The notes: generated by a model not told the origin, from the letters alone. Shown: positions 11,472 to 23,539, numbered from the stretch's first letter. The stretch is 64,000 nucleotides of DNA from Umbelopsis isabellina (GCA_016758905.1 JAEPQZ010000011.1:826185-890184); one strand, 5' to 3'. Numbers and translations are program-made.

Positions 11472-12641
11472 CAACATTTTTATATAATCTCATACTCTAA
11501 TTTAATATCTAATCTGTACAAAGCTCACACATTGCCCACAATAAAACTGTCACATAGCCATGTGATCAATATATGATCCTTTCGGCTCACAGAGACAGCA
11601 ACACATTCACACTACAGTTTGTGTTTGATACCACGAGTTGTGCTGATTTTCAAACACTCTTATATGACACTTGGTCGTCCTACATGTCTGCCGCTTCAGC
11701 CCAAACATGAAATTTCCCTTCCCATGATCATTTCTTCGAAACGTAATTGAAATCGGATGTTATGATTCTTGCAGCATATAAGCTTAAGAATTTAAGGAAA
11801 TAATTTAGACCAGTGTATAGTCATAGTTATCATTACATTATCTAAAATGAAGAGCTTTGGAGATAGGAGCAGGCTGGGCGAGACAAATTACCTTTCTTGT
11901 GATTTTGCATAACGATACGACCGGCATTCTTGTTGAAATTTCCAGGACATAGCCCTGAACTCTCCTTATACGGTAGCAGCAAATGCCTATGTATGCTGAA
12001 CATCTCTCCTATAGATTTTTTTTTTTTTTTGCTTGGAGGTACTTGGCTCCTCTTAATCTCGATATATCACCTTATTTCGAAGCGAAAAATGTTTTTGGTT
12101 TTAACACAATAAACTAAATTGTTACCAAGAAGCACGTAAATTAAGGAAGCCTAAAGTTGAAGTGGAACCGTAGTAGTTGTTAATGCGATGACAGCGGCTA
12201 TGACAGCTTCATATCATCAAGTCATGACCTATAATCTTGGTTATTGACCAAAATGCGTTACACTGTATATTTGATTTTGTACCGTTGTCAGAATTTAAAA
12301 ACACTCCAACCCCAGTAGCAATTATCAACGTGAGGGGCTCCTTGGCTAATTTGTATCTCCAATTGCATTCTTAAATTTTAACCCCTGCATAGTTCGAGCA
12401 ACATGAGTGAACAGAGATCCCTCACTCCTTAAGATAGCCTCGTAAACGTCGCGTTGGGAAGTTTATTCGGATATCTTTCTTCCATTTACTCATCATAATT
12501 TTATTTGTATCTTTAAAGCCGAGCTTGTTCTTTATCTTACATTGAACCCCAACTTATCATTTCCAAAACAAAACAAAAAACGGTTAAACCACACTTCCCA
12601 TTCTTTTAATACTTAGGTTCTTCAACCTGAACAGTACCACC
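11472..12641. other. Intergenic region
   Basis: About 1.2 kb. It holds a run of 15 T at 12016-12030 and, just before the next start, an A-rich leader ending in ACCACCATG, a good eukaryotic initiation context. No gene is supported. A short minus-strand open stretch near 11900-11990 with a GTAATT donor was examined and left uncalled. Confidence 0.4.
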
Positions 12642-14047
12642 ATGTTCAAACTTAAATCTAGAAAAGCGACTCAACCACTGTCCGCTACACCACCAACAAT
12701 AGCCAACATCGTAGATCTATCAATTCTTACGACCCACGCTAGCATCATTGAATCCTTTTCTGACGATCTTTTGAAGCAATTTGATCATAAGCGTTCTACC
12801 ATTGTAGCCATGCCTTATTACAGTGAGGTACATCTCTAAAAGGTTTGCGTGATTAACGATTATTCTCATGAAATAACCTGTCTTACACCTATCACCAGAT
12901 TGTTAATGAACCACAGCCAGCCGAGGAAAATCAAACAGTCGATGACCAACCATCTCAAGAAGAAAAAGTAGTTGTACCAGCAGCTGAAGAAGAAGAAAAA
13001 GAAGTAGCGACCGAGGTGCCGCCCGAAGTACCTCCCAAAGATATTTATCAAGCTGTGCTTAAACCCACAAAAACTGAAGTAAAAAAATCCTTGGATGCAA
13101 ATATGTTAGAACTTGATGATGCATTTCAAAGATTCATTAATGGTGGGGATACGCCTGATCTCACTGTTGAATCTCGTACCCCTTCCGTCGCTAGTGAGAA
13201 TGTCGTGATTAATAACGTGCCTGGACAAACAGCTTCGACATTCGCAAAAGATATCGATACTCAATCCGAAAGAAATAGTTTACTTCGCAAGTCTTCTTCG
13301 TATCTTCGTTCAAAATTTAAGAAATTCAGAGTAGTCAAATCAACAGACAGCTTAAGGAAAGCAAACATTGCGGATGATGATACACCCTGCCAGCAGCCCA
13401 GTCCTGCTCTGGAAACCTTGAAGAACAATAAATTCAGTCTCGACGCCGCACGCTCTTTTAAACTCTCAGCATTTACGCAGAACTTTAAAAATAATCCATC
13501 TCGCATGACAGCACAAGATGCATTGCGTCCGAGTATCTTGGAAGAGGATGCCCAGTCTCAACAGCCCATACCTGTCCTCACTTCGCCTAAGATTGCCTCC
13601 ACTTTATCACAGAATACTACCATCTGCATTCCACAGTATTCTAATCGAGCACCTCCATCTCCGGGTGTGAGTACTTCGACTAGTACGTCTGTACCTCAGG
13701 CTCCAATTATCGCCTACTATCCACCGAAACCGCTCAGGTATTCACCTGTTGAACTAAAAGACGACAACGAATTGCCATCCACATATCAACGACAAAAGGC
13801 ATACAGCGCTTCCAGAAGAGTCTCACTGCCGGCAGTGATTATGAGGAGCCGATCAGCCTCACATGGTGTGGCTACTGAAAGGGCGCAATTCGACCTTCAG
13901 GCGCTTGAAAAAGCAGAAAGGCGAAAATCGGATTCAAATATGTTGCCTATGACTGGAACATTTGGACGAGGCGCTAGAATGTTGCAAAATTTCGTTTCCG
14001 GTAATGACAGACGTTTGAAGACTGACTCTGGCATAGTTGAACATTGA
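12642..14047 (+). CDS. Hypothetical serine/proline-rich protein
   Basis: Two exons (12642-12827 and 12899-14047) joined in phase 0, giving 444 aa. I recognise no family. An N-terminal segment with predicted helix (NIVDLSILTTHASIIESFSD) is followed by an acidic, glutamate-rich linker and ELDDAFQRFINGGDTPDLTV. The middle has basic, phosphorylation-prone stretches (SLLRKSSSYLRSKFKKFRVV, SASRRVSLPAVIMRSRSASH). The C-terminus is basic and glycine-containing (TGTFGRGARMLQNFVSGNDR). R-x-x-S and S-P sites suggest a kinase-regulated cytosolic scaffold, which is inference from composition only. The start ATG lies in an ACCACC context. Confidence 0.75.
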
Positions 14048-14308
14048 GATGTGCAAGTTGACCAATCGACTCTCTCTCCATACATGAAAACAAATACTTT
14101 ACTCCCGGTACCATCAGATACTGCTCATTTTCCTTTGCTCACAAAAATATAAACATATTCTTTAGACTTTCACGACAATTACCGTTGTGTAAATCTTTAT
14201 ACCTATAGGATAAGCCCCTACCACAATTCAAGTGCATATAAATATAATATCATTAAATGCTAATATCTTTAAAGACTGATTAATGCGAGTTATAATTGTG
14301 TTTGGTTT

Positions 14309-14416
14309 ACATGTGAATATGGCTATATACGTTTTTCTACAGTTTATCAGAAGATTTTCCTAACATGTGAATATGGCTATATACGTTTTTCTACAGTTTA
14401 TAAGAAGATTTTCCTA
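14309..14416 (+). repeat. Tandem duplication, 2 x 54 bp
   Basis: Two adjacent copies (14309-14362 and 14363-14416), each beginning ACATGTGAATATGGCTATAT and ending AAGATTTTCCTA, with one difference (TTTATCAG versus TTTATAAG). It lies in the convergent space between the gene ending at 14047 and the 3' end of MUS81 at 14441. Confidence 0.95.
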
Positions 14417-14440
14417 TGCTCAATAAGTAAGGCAAGCTTA

Positions 14441-17214
14441 TTAGTATTCTTTAGCTCGCCAAATCCCCCAAAGTTTTTTGCTCAAAGATGGTCCCCAACG
14501 TCGCCTTGGGATGCTGGAGCTCGTAAACCGTTTGGCAAGAAATTTTTCTTCTCCAGCGTCGACGCAATCATCAAACGCTTTCATAAGCATGTATGGCGTC
14601 TGAAATGTTTTTTTGAGCTCAAATGCCTTTTCAGCACTAACGCCTCTTATAGTCATTAAAAATCTAGCAAACATATCCTCAAGCGTGAGAGTCCCAGATT
14701 TGCTGCTCAGTTGATTAAAGAGACTGTAAGAGATCAAATGGCTCTGGTCCGATGATTTACTGTTGAAGTAGCGTTTCATGACTATGTAGTCAGATTTGTC
14801 AACTGCAGAACTCGGGATTTGGTAAATCGTTTTTGCCTAAATTCCACAAAGAACTGGGTCAGCCAACGATAGATAAACGTGAATCATATAGATATGCACC
14901 TCGTATGTCGCTTTTACTAAATTCGTCAATCTCTCCAAATATTCTATGCTCTCATCTATTGAAGCAGTGTGCTTCACAAAGAATCCGTCCACAACTTGTG
15001 TTTTTGCTAAAGCGGTCTGTATAGCGCTTTGCCCAAAGCGAAGAGCTTCGTCTTTGTTGAATTCTTCGATAAGGTAAAACACTTGTTTTGCAGCTGCTTT
15101 TTTTAGTCGATACTGTCATCAGAAAGTTCAGTAATCGGAAATACATGATCAAAGAGCTTTGCATAATCGTAACTAACCTTTTGTTCCAAAAATCGCCCAT
15201 CTTTAATGCTCGCCACTAAGTCATCCATGCGCTTACGTTCCAAGATAAAATCCAGAAAGAGATCATCAGGCGGTCCTTGGTCGTTAACTTTTTGTGCGAT
15301 CCACACTACATCGCCGAGTTCCAATGCGCACACCAAAACATTAATACCTCGTTGTTGAAGTTTGTCTTGTATATAATCGCGATCTCGTCGAGACTTAACC
15401 TCGCGTGTGTCCAGCACTAACACTATTTTAAAAGATCCGGGCGGATACGATTTGCATATAATACTTTCGAAATCTCGGGTTGTATCTTCAACTAGACTTT
15501 GTGATAACGTTGGTATTGCCTCAACCTGTGAGAGCGACTGACTCTCATTCGGAAAGTCTTCAATCGATATTTCCGAGATTTGTGATGGTGGAATTTCGAA
15601 TTGATTTAGCTTGCCCCCCTCTAAATCGAATAATTCGGTTTGTGTATCTGAATGATAATAATTGTCATCAACTTGCTGTTGTAGGGTCCATAAATCATCG
15701 CTGGATAGAGCTTGTGGGTCTTCATCACCTTCAGTCACTTGTGATGCAACGTTCTGCAATGACTTATCTACATTGCTCGTGTCAATATCCTGTGAGCTTT
15801 GATGTAATTTTGTGTCTGGTGAGTAAGGTTTGGCGGCCACTTCATTAATGTAGCCAAGGCAAAAGCCATCTTCTGTGTGATCAAGAAACTTAATTTTGCT
15901 GGTGAACTCTTTGGGCACTTCATTGGCAAGGAACTTGATCTTGTATGATATTTCGAAAGTAGATTCATTAAACAAAACATCTGCCTCATAGCACTTTGAG
16001 ACTATCTGGTCACTCATATCGACATAAGAATACCAGTCCAATTCAGTCGTTTGGTTTTGGTTTGATGTGTTAACATGGTCGACATTTTCGAGAGTAAAGC
16101 TGCTTGAAAGATTTTTGTTGGGAGTAGATGATTGAGAACCTAACGGCTTTGCAAGATCGGCGTCGTCTTCATCTGATGATATGATGTAAGTCTCTTGGGT
16201 ATTTGGTATTTCGGACATGGACTGGGACAAAGCAGCATTGGTGGGTGTTACTGGGTATATTAGTGATGATACAGGTTGATTAGTGTAATCGTCGCCATTG
16301 CTTGTTCGGCCATTCTTTGCACTCTTATAATTGTTTATTGGTTGCTTTGAAGAGTTGCTATTGTCCGCATTGTTCAGTGATGTCTCCTGATTGTTGTCCT
16401 GTGCTACTTTCTGTAACTGAGCTGCCATCGCCTTACCAGTATCAGTCAAAGTATATCTAGGCGGACTACCTTGTTTCCATATGTATCCCTTATCCAACAA
16501 TGTTTTCATACTAGACCATGCAGTATATGATTTGCCTGCTTCAAGCATGTCGTAGGATGAGTCAGAATGATGCTGACCCAAAGCTATAATCTCCTCCTTT
16601 GACAGCCGAGACTGACTACCGTACTTCTCTGCGTTCTCATAAAGAGCTATCATTATACCATAGGCGCCAGACCGGTAGCGAGGTATATACATTGCAGGTT
16701 TTCGTTTAGCTCTGGTTTTATTTTGAGTACCTTGTGTCTGTTCTGTGTCATTTGCTTGGCCAGTCATTTGTGAGTGTGTGCGCTTTGTTTTTGCTAAAAT
16801 AGATACACATTTATATTAGCTGAATATACAAGTAAATATGCGTAATGGATGTGCCTACACTTTACACGTTCCGGGCGAGGCAAATTGTTCTCATCACAGT
16901 ATTGATGCATCCTTTTCTCTAGTTTCATGGCGAGCCCGTTGCCAATGCCATGTAGCTTTACAGCTTCGGAAGGGTGGTCAAATGCTGTTGGGTATGTAGC
17001 CATTGAATTGTAAGCCTGCAAGGACGTTGTCAGTCCACACTTGTTGCGGCATTCACAGTCGAAACAGGAATCTACAATTACAAACCTTTCTATAGGTAAA
17101 GTATGCTTTACTTTGCATGCCTTGAGCTTGCTCCATCCATTCTGCAAGCCAATCACGTAGTAGCGGATTTCCGCATTCTGATGCTTTTGACTTCCCTTTC
17201 TCATTTTGTGACAT
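14441..17214 (-). CDS. MUS81: Structure-specific endonuclease catalytic subunit Mus81
   Basis: XPF-family nuclease subunit that, with an Eme1/Mms4 partner, cuts branched DNA at stalled forks and recombination intermediates. Minus-strand exons 17086-17214, 16868-17015, 15178-16793, 14900-15112, 14441-14836 give 833 aa; yeast Mus81 is 632. The N-terminus has NPLLRDWLAEWMEQAQGMQS with KAYFTYRKAYNSMATYP, then an HhH at LHGIGNGLAMKLEKRM. A winged-helix region follows (YIPRYRSGAYGIMIALYENA through SPPRYTLTDTGKAMA). After a long polar linker comes the ERCC4 nuclease: VLVLDTREVKSRRDRDYIQ, FILERKRMDDLVASIKDGRF, LEQKYRLKKAAAKQVFYLIE. The C-terminal (HhH)2 includes IRGVSAEKAFELKKTFQTP and RRRWGPSLSKKLWGIW. 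The first ATG in frame was taken. The exon 2 donor (GTGTAA) is the weakest splice site. Confidence 0.92.
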
Positions 17215-17303
17215 GACCTTCTCATGCAGCTCCTGCAATGGAGCGTATCAGATATTTTAAGCCCAACAAGTCGCGTTCGCGTGGTATAATTTTTTTAATA
17301 AAT

Positions 17304-19008
17304 TTATTCAACTACCATTTCGTCGGGGTCTAGAGACTGAACAAACATTCTGCTTGTATATGACCGCCAGAGTTTTTCTGAAGCGATATCGTCTTCACTC
17401 AAGCGTCCGGCTAGCTCTAACCAGCTGTCAATGGTCAAATCCGACATCTCATAGTCATTCAATGTGTCATATTCAACTTCGTATTCCATGTGGGGCAGCT
17501 TGACCAAATTCTTGTATTCTCTATTGGAGATTTTTGAAACTTTTTGCTCATACAGCCGAGTAGGTACGATATCTCTTTGGTTTCTATTCCAAAACGTCAA
17601 ATTGGAGTACCACTGCGTATATCCATACATCCTACCGAATGCCATATCAGCTTGATTAGATTCATAGCGGAAAATTCGGTAAGTTGGGTTCATCTTTGGA
17701 ATTATAGAAGGAGAGATATTAATGATTGCATGCTTTGACTTGCCACTAATGTGACTGATTGAGCGGTATGATTCTCTCAATGCATTTAGATATCTTTGGA
17801 TATCGCGATTAATTGTAACCATATTCTTCACACCATCATCGTGGGCGATGGTGTTGTCTATTGTCGTAACATCGTCGCCAATAACTATAAAATGATCCAT
17901 GTTCATATGGCCATATAGATGACTTGTTATGATCTCGTTATATTCAAGAGCCAATTTACTGTACATCTGTAAGCAGCTGTTGTAGTAAGCTTTACGACTT
18001 GGGGGAATATGACCGACTAGAACCACTTTCATGCGTTGTTTCTTTGCTTGTTTTAATTCAGCTTCGAGCCATATCAGTTGTTTATGTCCAGGAGAAGATG
18101 TCTTCCGACAGTTATGAACAGCTGCGTTCGAATTGTAAAAATATATAGTGTTGAGAGAAATGACCTTGAGATGACCTGGTACCACGTGGTTAGCAAAATA
18201 GCCGCCATATGCAAAAGTATGTCGCTGATCTTCTGGTATGAAAGGTCGCCAAATATCCAAAAACTTTTTAAAAACTTTTCTTCCTTCAGAGCCTCCGTAT
18301 AAAATATTATGAGGATAAATGTCGTTATTGCCAAAAGTTGGTATGACTGGCACTGACTGATTCGGATATTTTCTGAGATGAGAAAATGAGTCAAACATAA
18401 TGTTTGCAACTAACTGATTAGTTTCGTATACTTCTTTGCGGGTGCGCCTAATCTGGTTGTCGGAATCATGTCTGGAAGAGAGTTGACGTTAGATAATGAT
18501 AGGTTACAAAATAGCTAGCGGCATCTCATTTTAGTACCTTGCACTATCTCCAGTATATACCACGAAATCGATTTCGTTTCCGTGGTGAGTTTTAATCCAC
18601 TCTAAAGTCGACTCAATGAGATATATGGGAGAATCACATTCCCTATCTCCTAGTGGCCCAGCTACATCGTTCTTCTTTTTGGATTTCTTTGTTGTGTTAA
18701 TATGACAAGAAGTCTTTACTCTACTCCCAGTTTGGTAATACGGATCAACCTAGATGAAACTATATTAGTCGTTTTAAACAGTAGCTCGCAACAAATGTAA
18801 GCTTCCATTTCGTTACATGAAGATCTGTAATTTGCAGAAATTTCCCTTCGCTACGAGTTATGTGGAATTGAGTGGAATTTGCTTTGTCTAGCGACAACGT
18901 AATGAGATTGGTATAAATTTTAAGGTGCAATGGCAATAGGATTGCTAAGACTGAGGCTGTTATGACGACAATGCCTTGTCGAGATATCGATGAACTTGTC
19001 TTTGTCAT
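17304..19008 (-). CDS. PPN1: Endopolyphosphatase (Ppn1/Phm5 type)
   Basis: Calcineurin-like metallophosphoesterase that cuts internal bonds of inorganic polyphosphate in the vacuole (EC 3.6.1.10). Three minus-strand exons (18817-19008, 18538-18749, 17304-18471) give 523 aa. A single membrane anchor lies near residues 12-30 (GIVVITASVLAILLPLHLKI), consistent with a type II vacuolar protein. Metal-site motifs are visible in order: FLQITDLHVDPYY, VVYTGDSARHDSD, FGNNDIYPHN, VVLVGHIPP and HLYGHMNMDHF, with the conserved IPEDQRHTFAYGGYF and PGHLKVISLNT between them. N-linked sequons occur (NST, NQS, NLT). The next gene downstream on the same strand, MUS81, starts 90 bases past the stop. Confidence 0.93.
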
Positions 19009-19768
19009 ATTAGAAAAGATGGTTCATACACTATCACAAGGGGTAGGAGTGATGGCAGATATTAAAAAACTGAAAACCTTGCCCTATATGTATTCTACAA
19101 TCTGTCCCTGAACAGACCAAAATATCCTTAGTCTTGTGATGACGTGAGGAACACTTGCTCGTGGGCATTTTTCCATATGAGCCAGCATCAAGCTCATTGA
19201 ATGACCAGCATAATTTCAACAATAGATGATCGATTTTCTGTTCGTCTTTGGAATTTTCCTGTTAAGAGCTCCTGCTTCATCATTATGAAAAATGCAAAAG
19301 GAAAATGAATATGTGTTATTTACATATTAGTCAAGCGGGAAGAAAAATCTGAGGTCCTGACATGGCATTGCTATTCGTTCAGCTGTTATGATAAGACTAA
19401 CAATATGACAAATATTGAAGCAGATTACAGATCAAAATTTATAAGTGCCTGACAGCCAAGGCGAAACGTTATTGATAGGTTTTATCGCTAAGCTAATTGC
19501 CCCTACGGTACATTAGTAAGACTCGACGTATTAACTTCTCTTTGACTTCCAATATACAATATCCATGTTACCAAAGCCATGCTGCACCTCTTCACAATTA
19601 CAATCCAGCACCTTGGTAACACATAGTCTCCTGGTGAAACTCCTAACTCCATTTGAATAGAGAAAAAGGGGATAAAATTTCAATTTTCCTACCTACCTTG
19701 AAACTCCTTCTTGTGTTATATAACGGAATACCTTTGCAGTTTAAGAGGTGCTGGTAACAATTGCAAAT
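19009..19768. other. Intergenic region between divergent genes
   Basis: About 760 bases shared by the promoters of PPN1 and the hypothetical gene at 19769. No ORF, repeat or RNA gene stands out. Confidence 0.4.
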
Positions 19769-20548
19769 ATGTCATTCAGAAGATCTTCTTCCACAGTGCA
19801 GCGTGATCTTTCATCTTTAGAAAGTGGAAAAGCTTCAATCATTATCAGATCCCACAAAGGAGAATCGCGTTACGACTCTCAAACAGCTTCTGCATTATCT
19901 GCTAGCAAGTCAAGTCTTACGGAAAAGCATACATTACACACTGATGTCAACTCGATAAACTCAAGTGACATTATTGACTTGCAATCGGAAACTGCCGATT
20001 TTGACGCAGCGTCACAACAAGCGCTGGCCAATGTTTTAGCAGCAGCAATACAATTTTCGACGATACCTGTAAATCAAAGATCTAGTCTTTCAAGCGGTAG
20101 AGCATCAGTTGTTTTGCCCACAAGTCATTCTGAACAACCTATATGCCGACGTGACTCTGGTAGCAGCATGTCCTCTAACGATTCAACCAGTCCCAAGACG
20201 CCGACAAATATTAGACGACTGTCTTCGTTTTTTGGGCTGAACGGCATCAAGTCATCATCACAGCAAAGGAGGCCATCAACTAGTACATTGGATGGTAACG
20301 ACGAATGTAATATAGTCAAGACGAACGACACTTTTGGTTTGCAGGATTTGCTTGATCGCGGTATTCAAGTAAAGGAAATTTCTGCTACACGACGAAAAAT
20401 GGTTGTTCCAGATAATATTGTAAATCCTATGCCAAGCATCAGTGTTGCGAGGCCAAGCTTTGCAAGGTAAGCTTGAGCAGCTTGAAACTAGGATCCGTCG
20501 TTTGTTTCTCATTTTTCTCATCGCATTTTTCTGTTTAGAATAAATTAA
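19769..20548 (+). CDS. Hypothetical serine-rich protein
   Basis: Main exon 19769-20466, then a strong donor (AAG|GTAAGC) and a tiny second exon 20539-20548 that adds two residues before TAA, giving 235 aa. If the intron is retained, translation ends one codon after the donor, so the protein barely changes. I recognise no family. It is rich in serine with repeated R-R-x-S or K-x-S contexts (SFRRSSSTVQRDLSSLESGK, NIRRLSSFFGLNGIKSSS, QQRRPSTSTLDG). There is a helical segment FDAASQQALANVLAAAIQFS and a C-terminal FGLQDLLDRGIQVKEISATR. The frame opens upstream from a CTG, but the ATG at 19769 is the only sensible start. Confidence 0.65.
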
Positions 20549-20673
20549 ACAACAACAGGGCAGGAACCTTAATTTAGATGTTAAGACGAAATTGCAAATA
20601 ACAGTATTAATCGTTGCTTAACATTTGTATCGTCACCATAAATAAAGTGCATTTCACATACAGGTAAACAAAA

Positions 20674-21020
20674 TTAGATATAAATGAAAGGGAACGAGAG
20701 AAGAAAACAGATGATGATAACACATTGGAGTTGCGAGGGGGAAGTCAGTTCAGCCTGATTGATATTAAAAACATGAAAGATTTGATAACAACTTGTTAAT
20801 ACTGTTGTACAATAACAAAGTCTCGCCAAATGCATCGTCCCAATAAAAACCGCATAAAACACTTCAACGGCTTGTCGAGCAAGTGTAATTGGACGTTGCT
20901 CCTGGAAAAGGAAATGCATAAGCCGATACTCAAAAATATACAAAAAATTACCAGTCTATTGACTTGATTGGAAATGAAGAAGACTTTTATCAGAAAAGCG
21001 AAAGCTACGGGCTGGACCAT
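20674..21020 (-). CDS. Putative small membrane protein
   Basis: Two possible exons on the minus strand (20952-21020 and 20674-20901) joined across a 50-base intron (GTAATT to TTCCAG) in phase 0, giving 98 aa. The product would begin MVQPVAFAFLIKVFF and carry hydrophobic segments at both ends (VEVFYAVFIGTMHLARL; CVIIICFLLSFPFIYI). I do not recognise it. Its start is 242 bases from the divergent mitochondrial gene at 21263. The intron is near the minimum size and there is no family support, so this is a tentative call. Confidence 0.35.
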
Positions 21021-21150
21021 CGTGCACTGTTCTAGAGAGACAGACCTCGGCGTTATTTAGTAAATTACATTGCTATGTAATCAATGTGTTGTAATCAATG
21101 TCTAGAAAATTGCTGTACCGCAAAATAATTCGCAAGTCCCAGGTAGCCGG

Positions 21151-21220
21151 GTTGAATTCAACAAAAGCTCAAGCACGGCAGTCACACGTAGTCGGTGTGA
21201 GCCCCGTTGTCACCGACTAC
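21151..21220. promoter_or_regulatory. Palindrome and hairpin in a divergent promoter
   Basis: GTTGAATTCAAC at 21151-21162 is a perfect 12-base palindrome. GTAGTCGGTG (21188-21197) and CACCGACTAC (21211-21220) form a perfect 10-bp inverted repeat with a 13-base spacer, followed by ATTTTT. The block lies between the starts at 21020 (-) and 21263 (+). It could be a protein-binding site or a small RNA hairpin; nothing decides. Confidence 0.5.
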
Positions 21221-21262
21221 CATTTTTGTTCCAACAAGTAGAGATATTAAGCTACAGTAGTT

Positions 21263-22018
21263 ATGAATATCATTTTAAAGCAGACTGCCCGTACTGGCTA
21301 TGCAGGCGCCTACAATATACCACGCAATATGACTCGTAGTTACTCTACACATTCGCCAAAAGTTACCGGGGCAGTCCGGGGCGGGTAAGCATCCAATCTG
21401 GAAAGATTCCCGTAAAGTTTGGACAAATGCTCACGCTCAATCTTAGTCTATTGGGATTCTTACTGGGCGTCACTATTTCTGGGGGAATTGGATATTACTA
21501 TCTTTTGGAAGAATACAATGAGGCATCAGCAAGTCTCCTGCAATCAGTGAAGGATCTTCAGGACTCTACTGATAAAGTAAGCTGATAACTGAACACTCTT
21601 TCGCTTCTTTCAATATATTTTAATCAAATACATGTATAGGTAAGAGACTATGCGCGAAAAATTGAAGCAATAGATAGAGATCTTGCCAAGTTGAAGGATT
21701 CTGCTGCAACGTCACAGCAATTGACTGACCTTCGACATGAGTTCAAAAAGCTTTATGTAAGTGGGCGAACAATATGCTTAAATAGCCGATAAGTTACGAC
21801 AATGACTGTTCAACGAGAGAGCTGACATTGTTAATAGGATGGTCTCAATATCGAGCATTTGGAATTGAAAACGCACGTTTGGGGCTTGGGTAAGTAGATT
21901 TAAGCATATTCATCACCTCGAGCATGGGCCAGTATCTGATTGATCACGGTTTGCAGAACAAGATATTGCACCAAAGATAAACTCAAGTATAAACAGAGCT
22001 TCAGACGCACCAAAATAG
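21263..22018 (+). CDS. Mitochondrial membrane-anchored coiled-coil protein
   Basis: Five exons: 21263-21384, 21447-21576, 21640-21756, 21838-21889, 21957-22018; phases agree and give 160 aa. The first 40 residues (ending RNMTRSYSTHSPKVTGAVRG) look like a cleavable mitochondrial presequence: basic, hydroxylated, no acidic residues. A glycine-rich membrane span follows (GLLGFLLGVTISGGIGYYYL), then a coiled coil (EEYNEASASLLQSVKDLQDS, KVRDYARKIEAIDRDLAKLK). The C-terminus has LYDGLNIEHLELKTHVWGLE. The architecture suggests an inner-membrane protein with a soluble coiled coil. I believe related short proteins occur in other fungi but cannot name the family. Confidence 0.78.
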
Positions 22019-22167
22019 AGCTAATGTTTAGAAGATAATAAATCGTCCATTTGCCATTTGTATCTTATGCCTCGTTTTGAAAAGCAGCTTTTGTTATACT
22101 GCTTCTAATTTCGAAATCCGCACACGCACAAGTTTTCACGAATTCCAACCATCCACACTGATCAAAC

Positions 22168-23448
22168 ATGTCACAGGATAACGGTGAAACGACTAATTCC
22201 TCATTAACTGCTGCACAGCAATTCCTGGATTCCATTGATGCAGATGTAGGCCTTTCGTCTGCTGACGGAACCTCAGAAACAAGCACTCAGCCTTCCAAAC
22301 CTGCAGACGCCAAGGAAATCATGTCGTTCATCGACGAATGGACCACCACACCTGTTACTGCTGACAATGACCTTCCAGAAAAGAAAGAGCAAGAAGTTCA
22401 GCAACCCAAGACAAGCAGTGTGCCAAGCAGTGGACAGCAAGCGGCCCAAATTGATTCAGGAGCTGGTTGGGCATCCTGGGGTACCTCACTTTGGTCACAA
22501 GCTAGCGCAGCTGTTAAAGCAGGTACAGATCAGATCAACAAAGTCACACAGGACTCTGAAACGGCCAAACTTTTTGAAGGCCGCGTAAAGGATATTCAGT
22601 CCTTTGTCAATAAGGAAAATATTGGGAAATTAGGTAAATGATTGTTATGTAATTTGGGTCTTGCTGAGACGCTCAGCTGATACTAATGGGCATAAACTTC
22701 AAGGTAGCGAGCTCCGCAATCTTACTTTGACTGGCGTCAACACCTTCTTAGATACCGTAGCTCCTCCACTCTCAGATGAGGAGATCGTGGAAGTATGGTT
22801 GAGTAAAGGACAACTAGGATATCTTGGCCTGGAACAGATAACCTATCGAGCGTGGGCTTCATTACTAGAGCAAACTGCCACTGGAGATATTGTGGTGCAA
22901 ACGGACGACAAAGAAATCTCCAACAGCGAGCAAAGCACCGGTGGCGCTTTTACAATTGGATTACATAAAGGCTTGGCAGTGGCAAAGGCAGCGGCCAAGG
23001 TAACAAAATTGTTAAATCTTTTCCTTCAACAACCGAATCAAATCCAACTAAGTTCTTTTTTTATTGTTCTTATTAGGAGGATGTTCAAGCACTAGCAGAG
23101 AAACACCCATTTGTTCAGCCAGTTGATTCTTCTGAAGCTAATGGTGGACAGTCAGAGGAGTCACACAACGAGATACGGATATGCCCTGTGTATCTCTCTG
23201 TGCAAGCCACTAACTTGGATCTAGTTGAAGAGCAAAATAATCAAATGGCTTTTACGCTTTTATTGTCTGATCCCCGGCACAAGTTGGAATTTCAGGGGCT
23301 ATCTCAAAGCATTCCTAAACGATGGCTGGAAATTCCTTATGAAGAAAATGAATGGGTAGAAGAAAAATTAGTCAAGATACTGAGACTTTCATTGACCACT
23401 ATAGCCCAGGAATATGTTTGGACAAGAATGAATCACACCGAATCGTGA
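22168..23448 (+). CDS. MTC1: Maintenance of telomere capping protein 1 family (MTC1)
   Basis: Three exons (22168-22633, 22704-22999, 23077-23448), phases consistent, 377 aa. The N-terminal half is polar with FLDSIDADVG and EIMSFIDEWTTTP. The family core is GAGWASWGTSLWSQASAAVK, then AKLFEGRVKDIQSFVNKENI and LRNLTLTGVNTFLDTVAPPL. The C-terminal half has VWLSKGQLGYLGLEQITYRA, IRICPVYLSVQATN and IPKRWLEIPYEEN. In yeast, Mtc1 was named from a telomere-capping genetic interaction but behaves as a cytosolic/COPI- or Golgi-associated protein; that is family knowledge, not shown here. No catalytic motif is visible. Transcribed in tandem with the genes on either side. Confidence 0.82.
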
Positions 23449-23539
23449 AGGTTATCATTGACGGAGTTTAGAATAAAAATCATTTTTCAAACTTGTGTCT
23501 CGCAAAAGCAAAACCAACCCGTTGTCTTACTGTTTCATC

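Noticed and set aside
11880-12000. Short minus-strand stretch reading NAGRIVMQNHKKG with a GTAATT donor
   Set aside because: It briefly recalls the start of a large-subunit ribosomal protein, but three frames are equally open and no following exon could be found.
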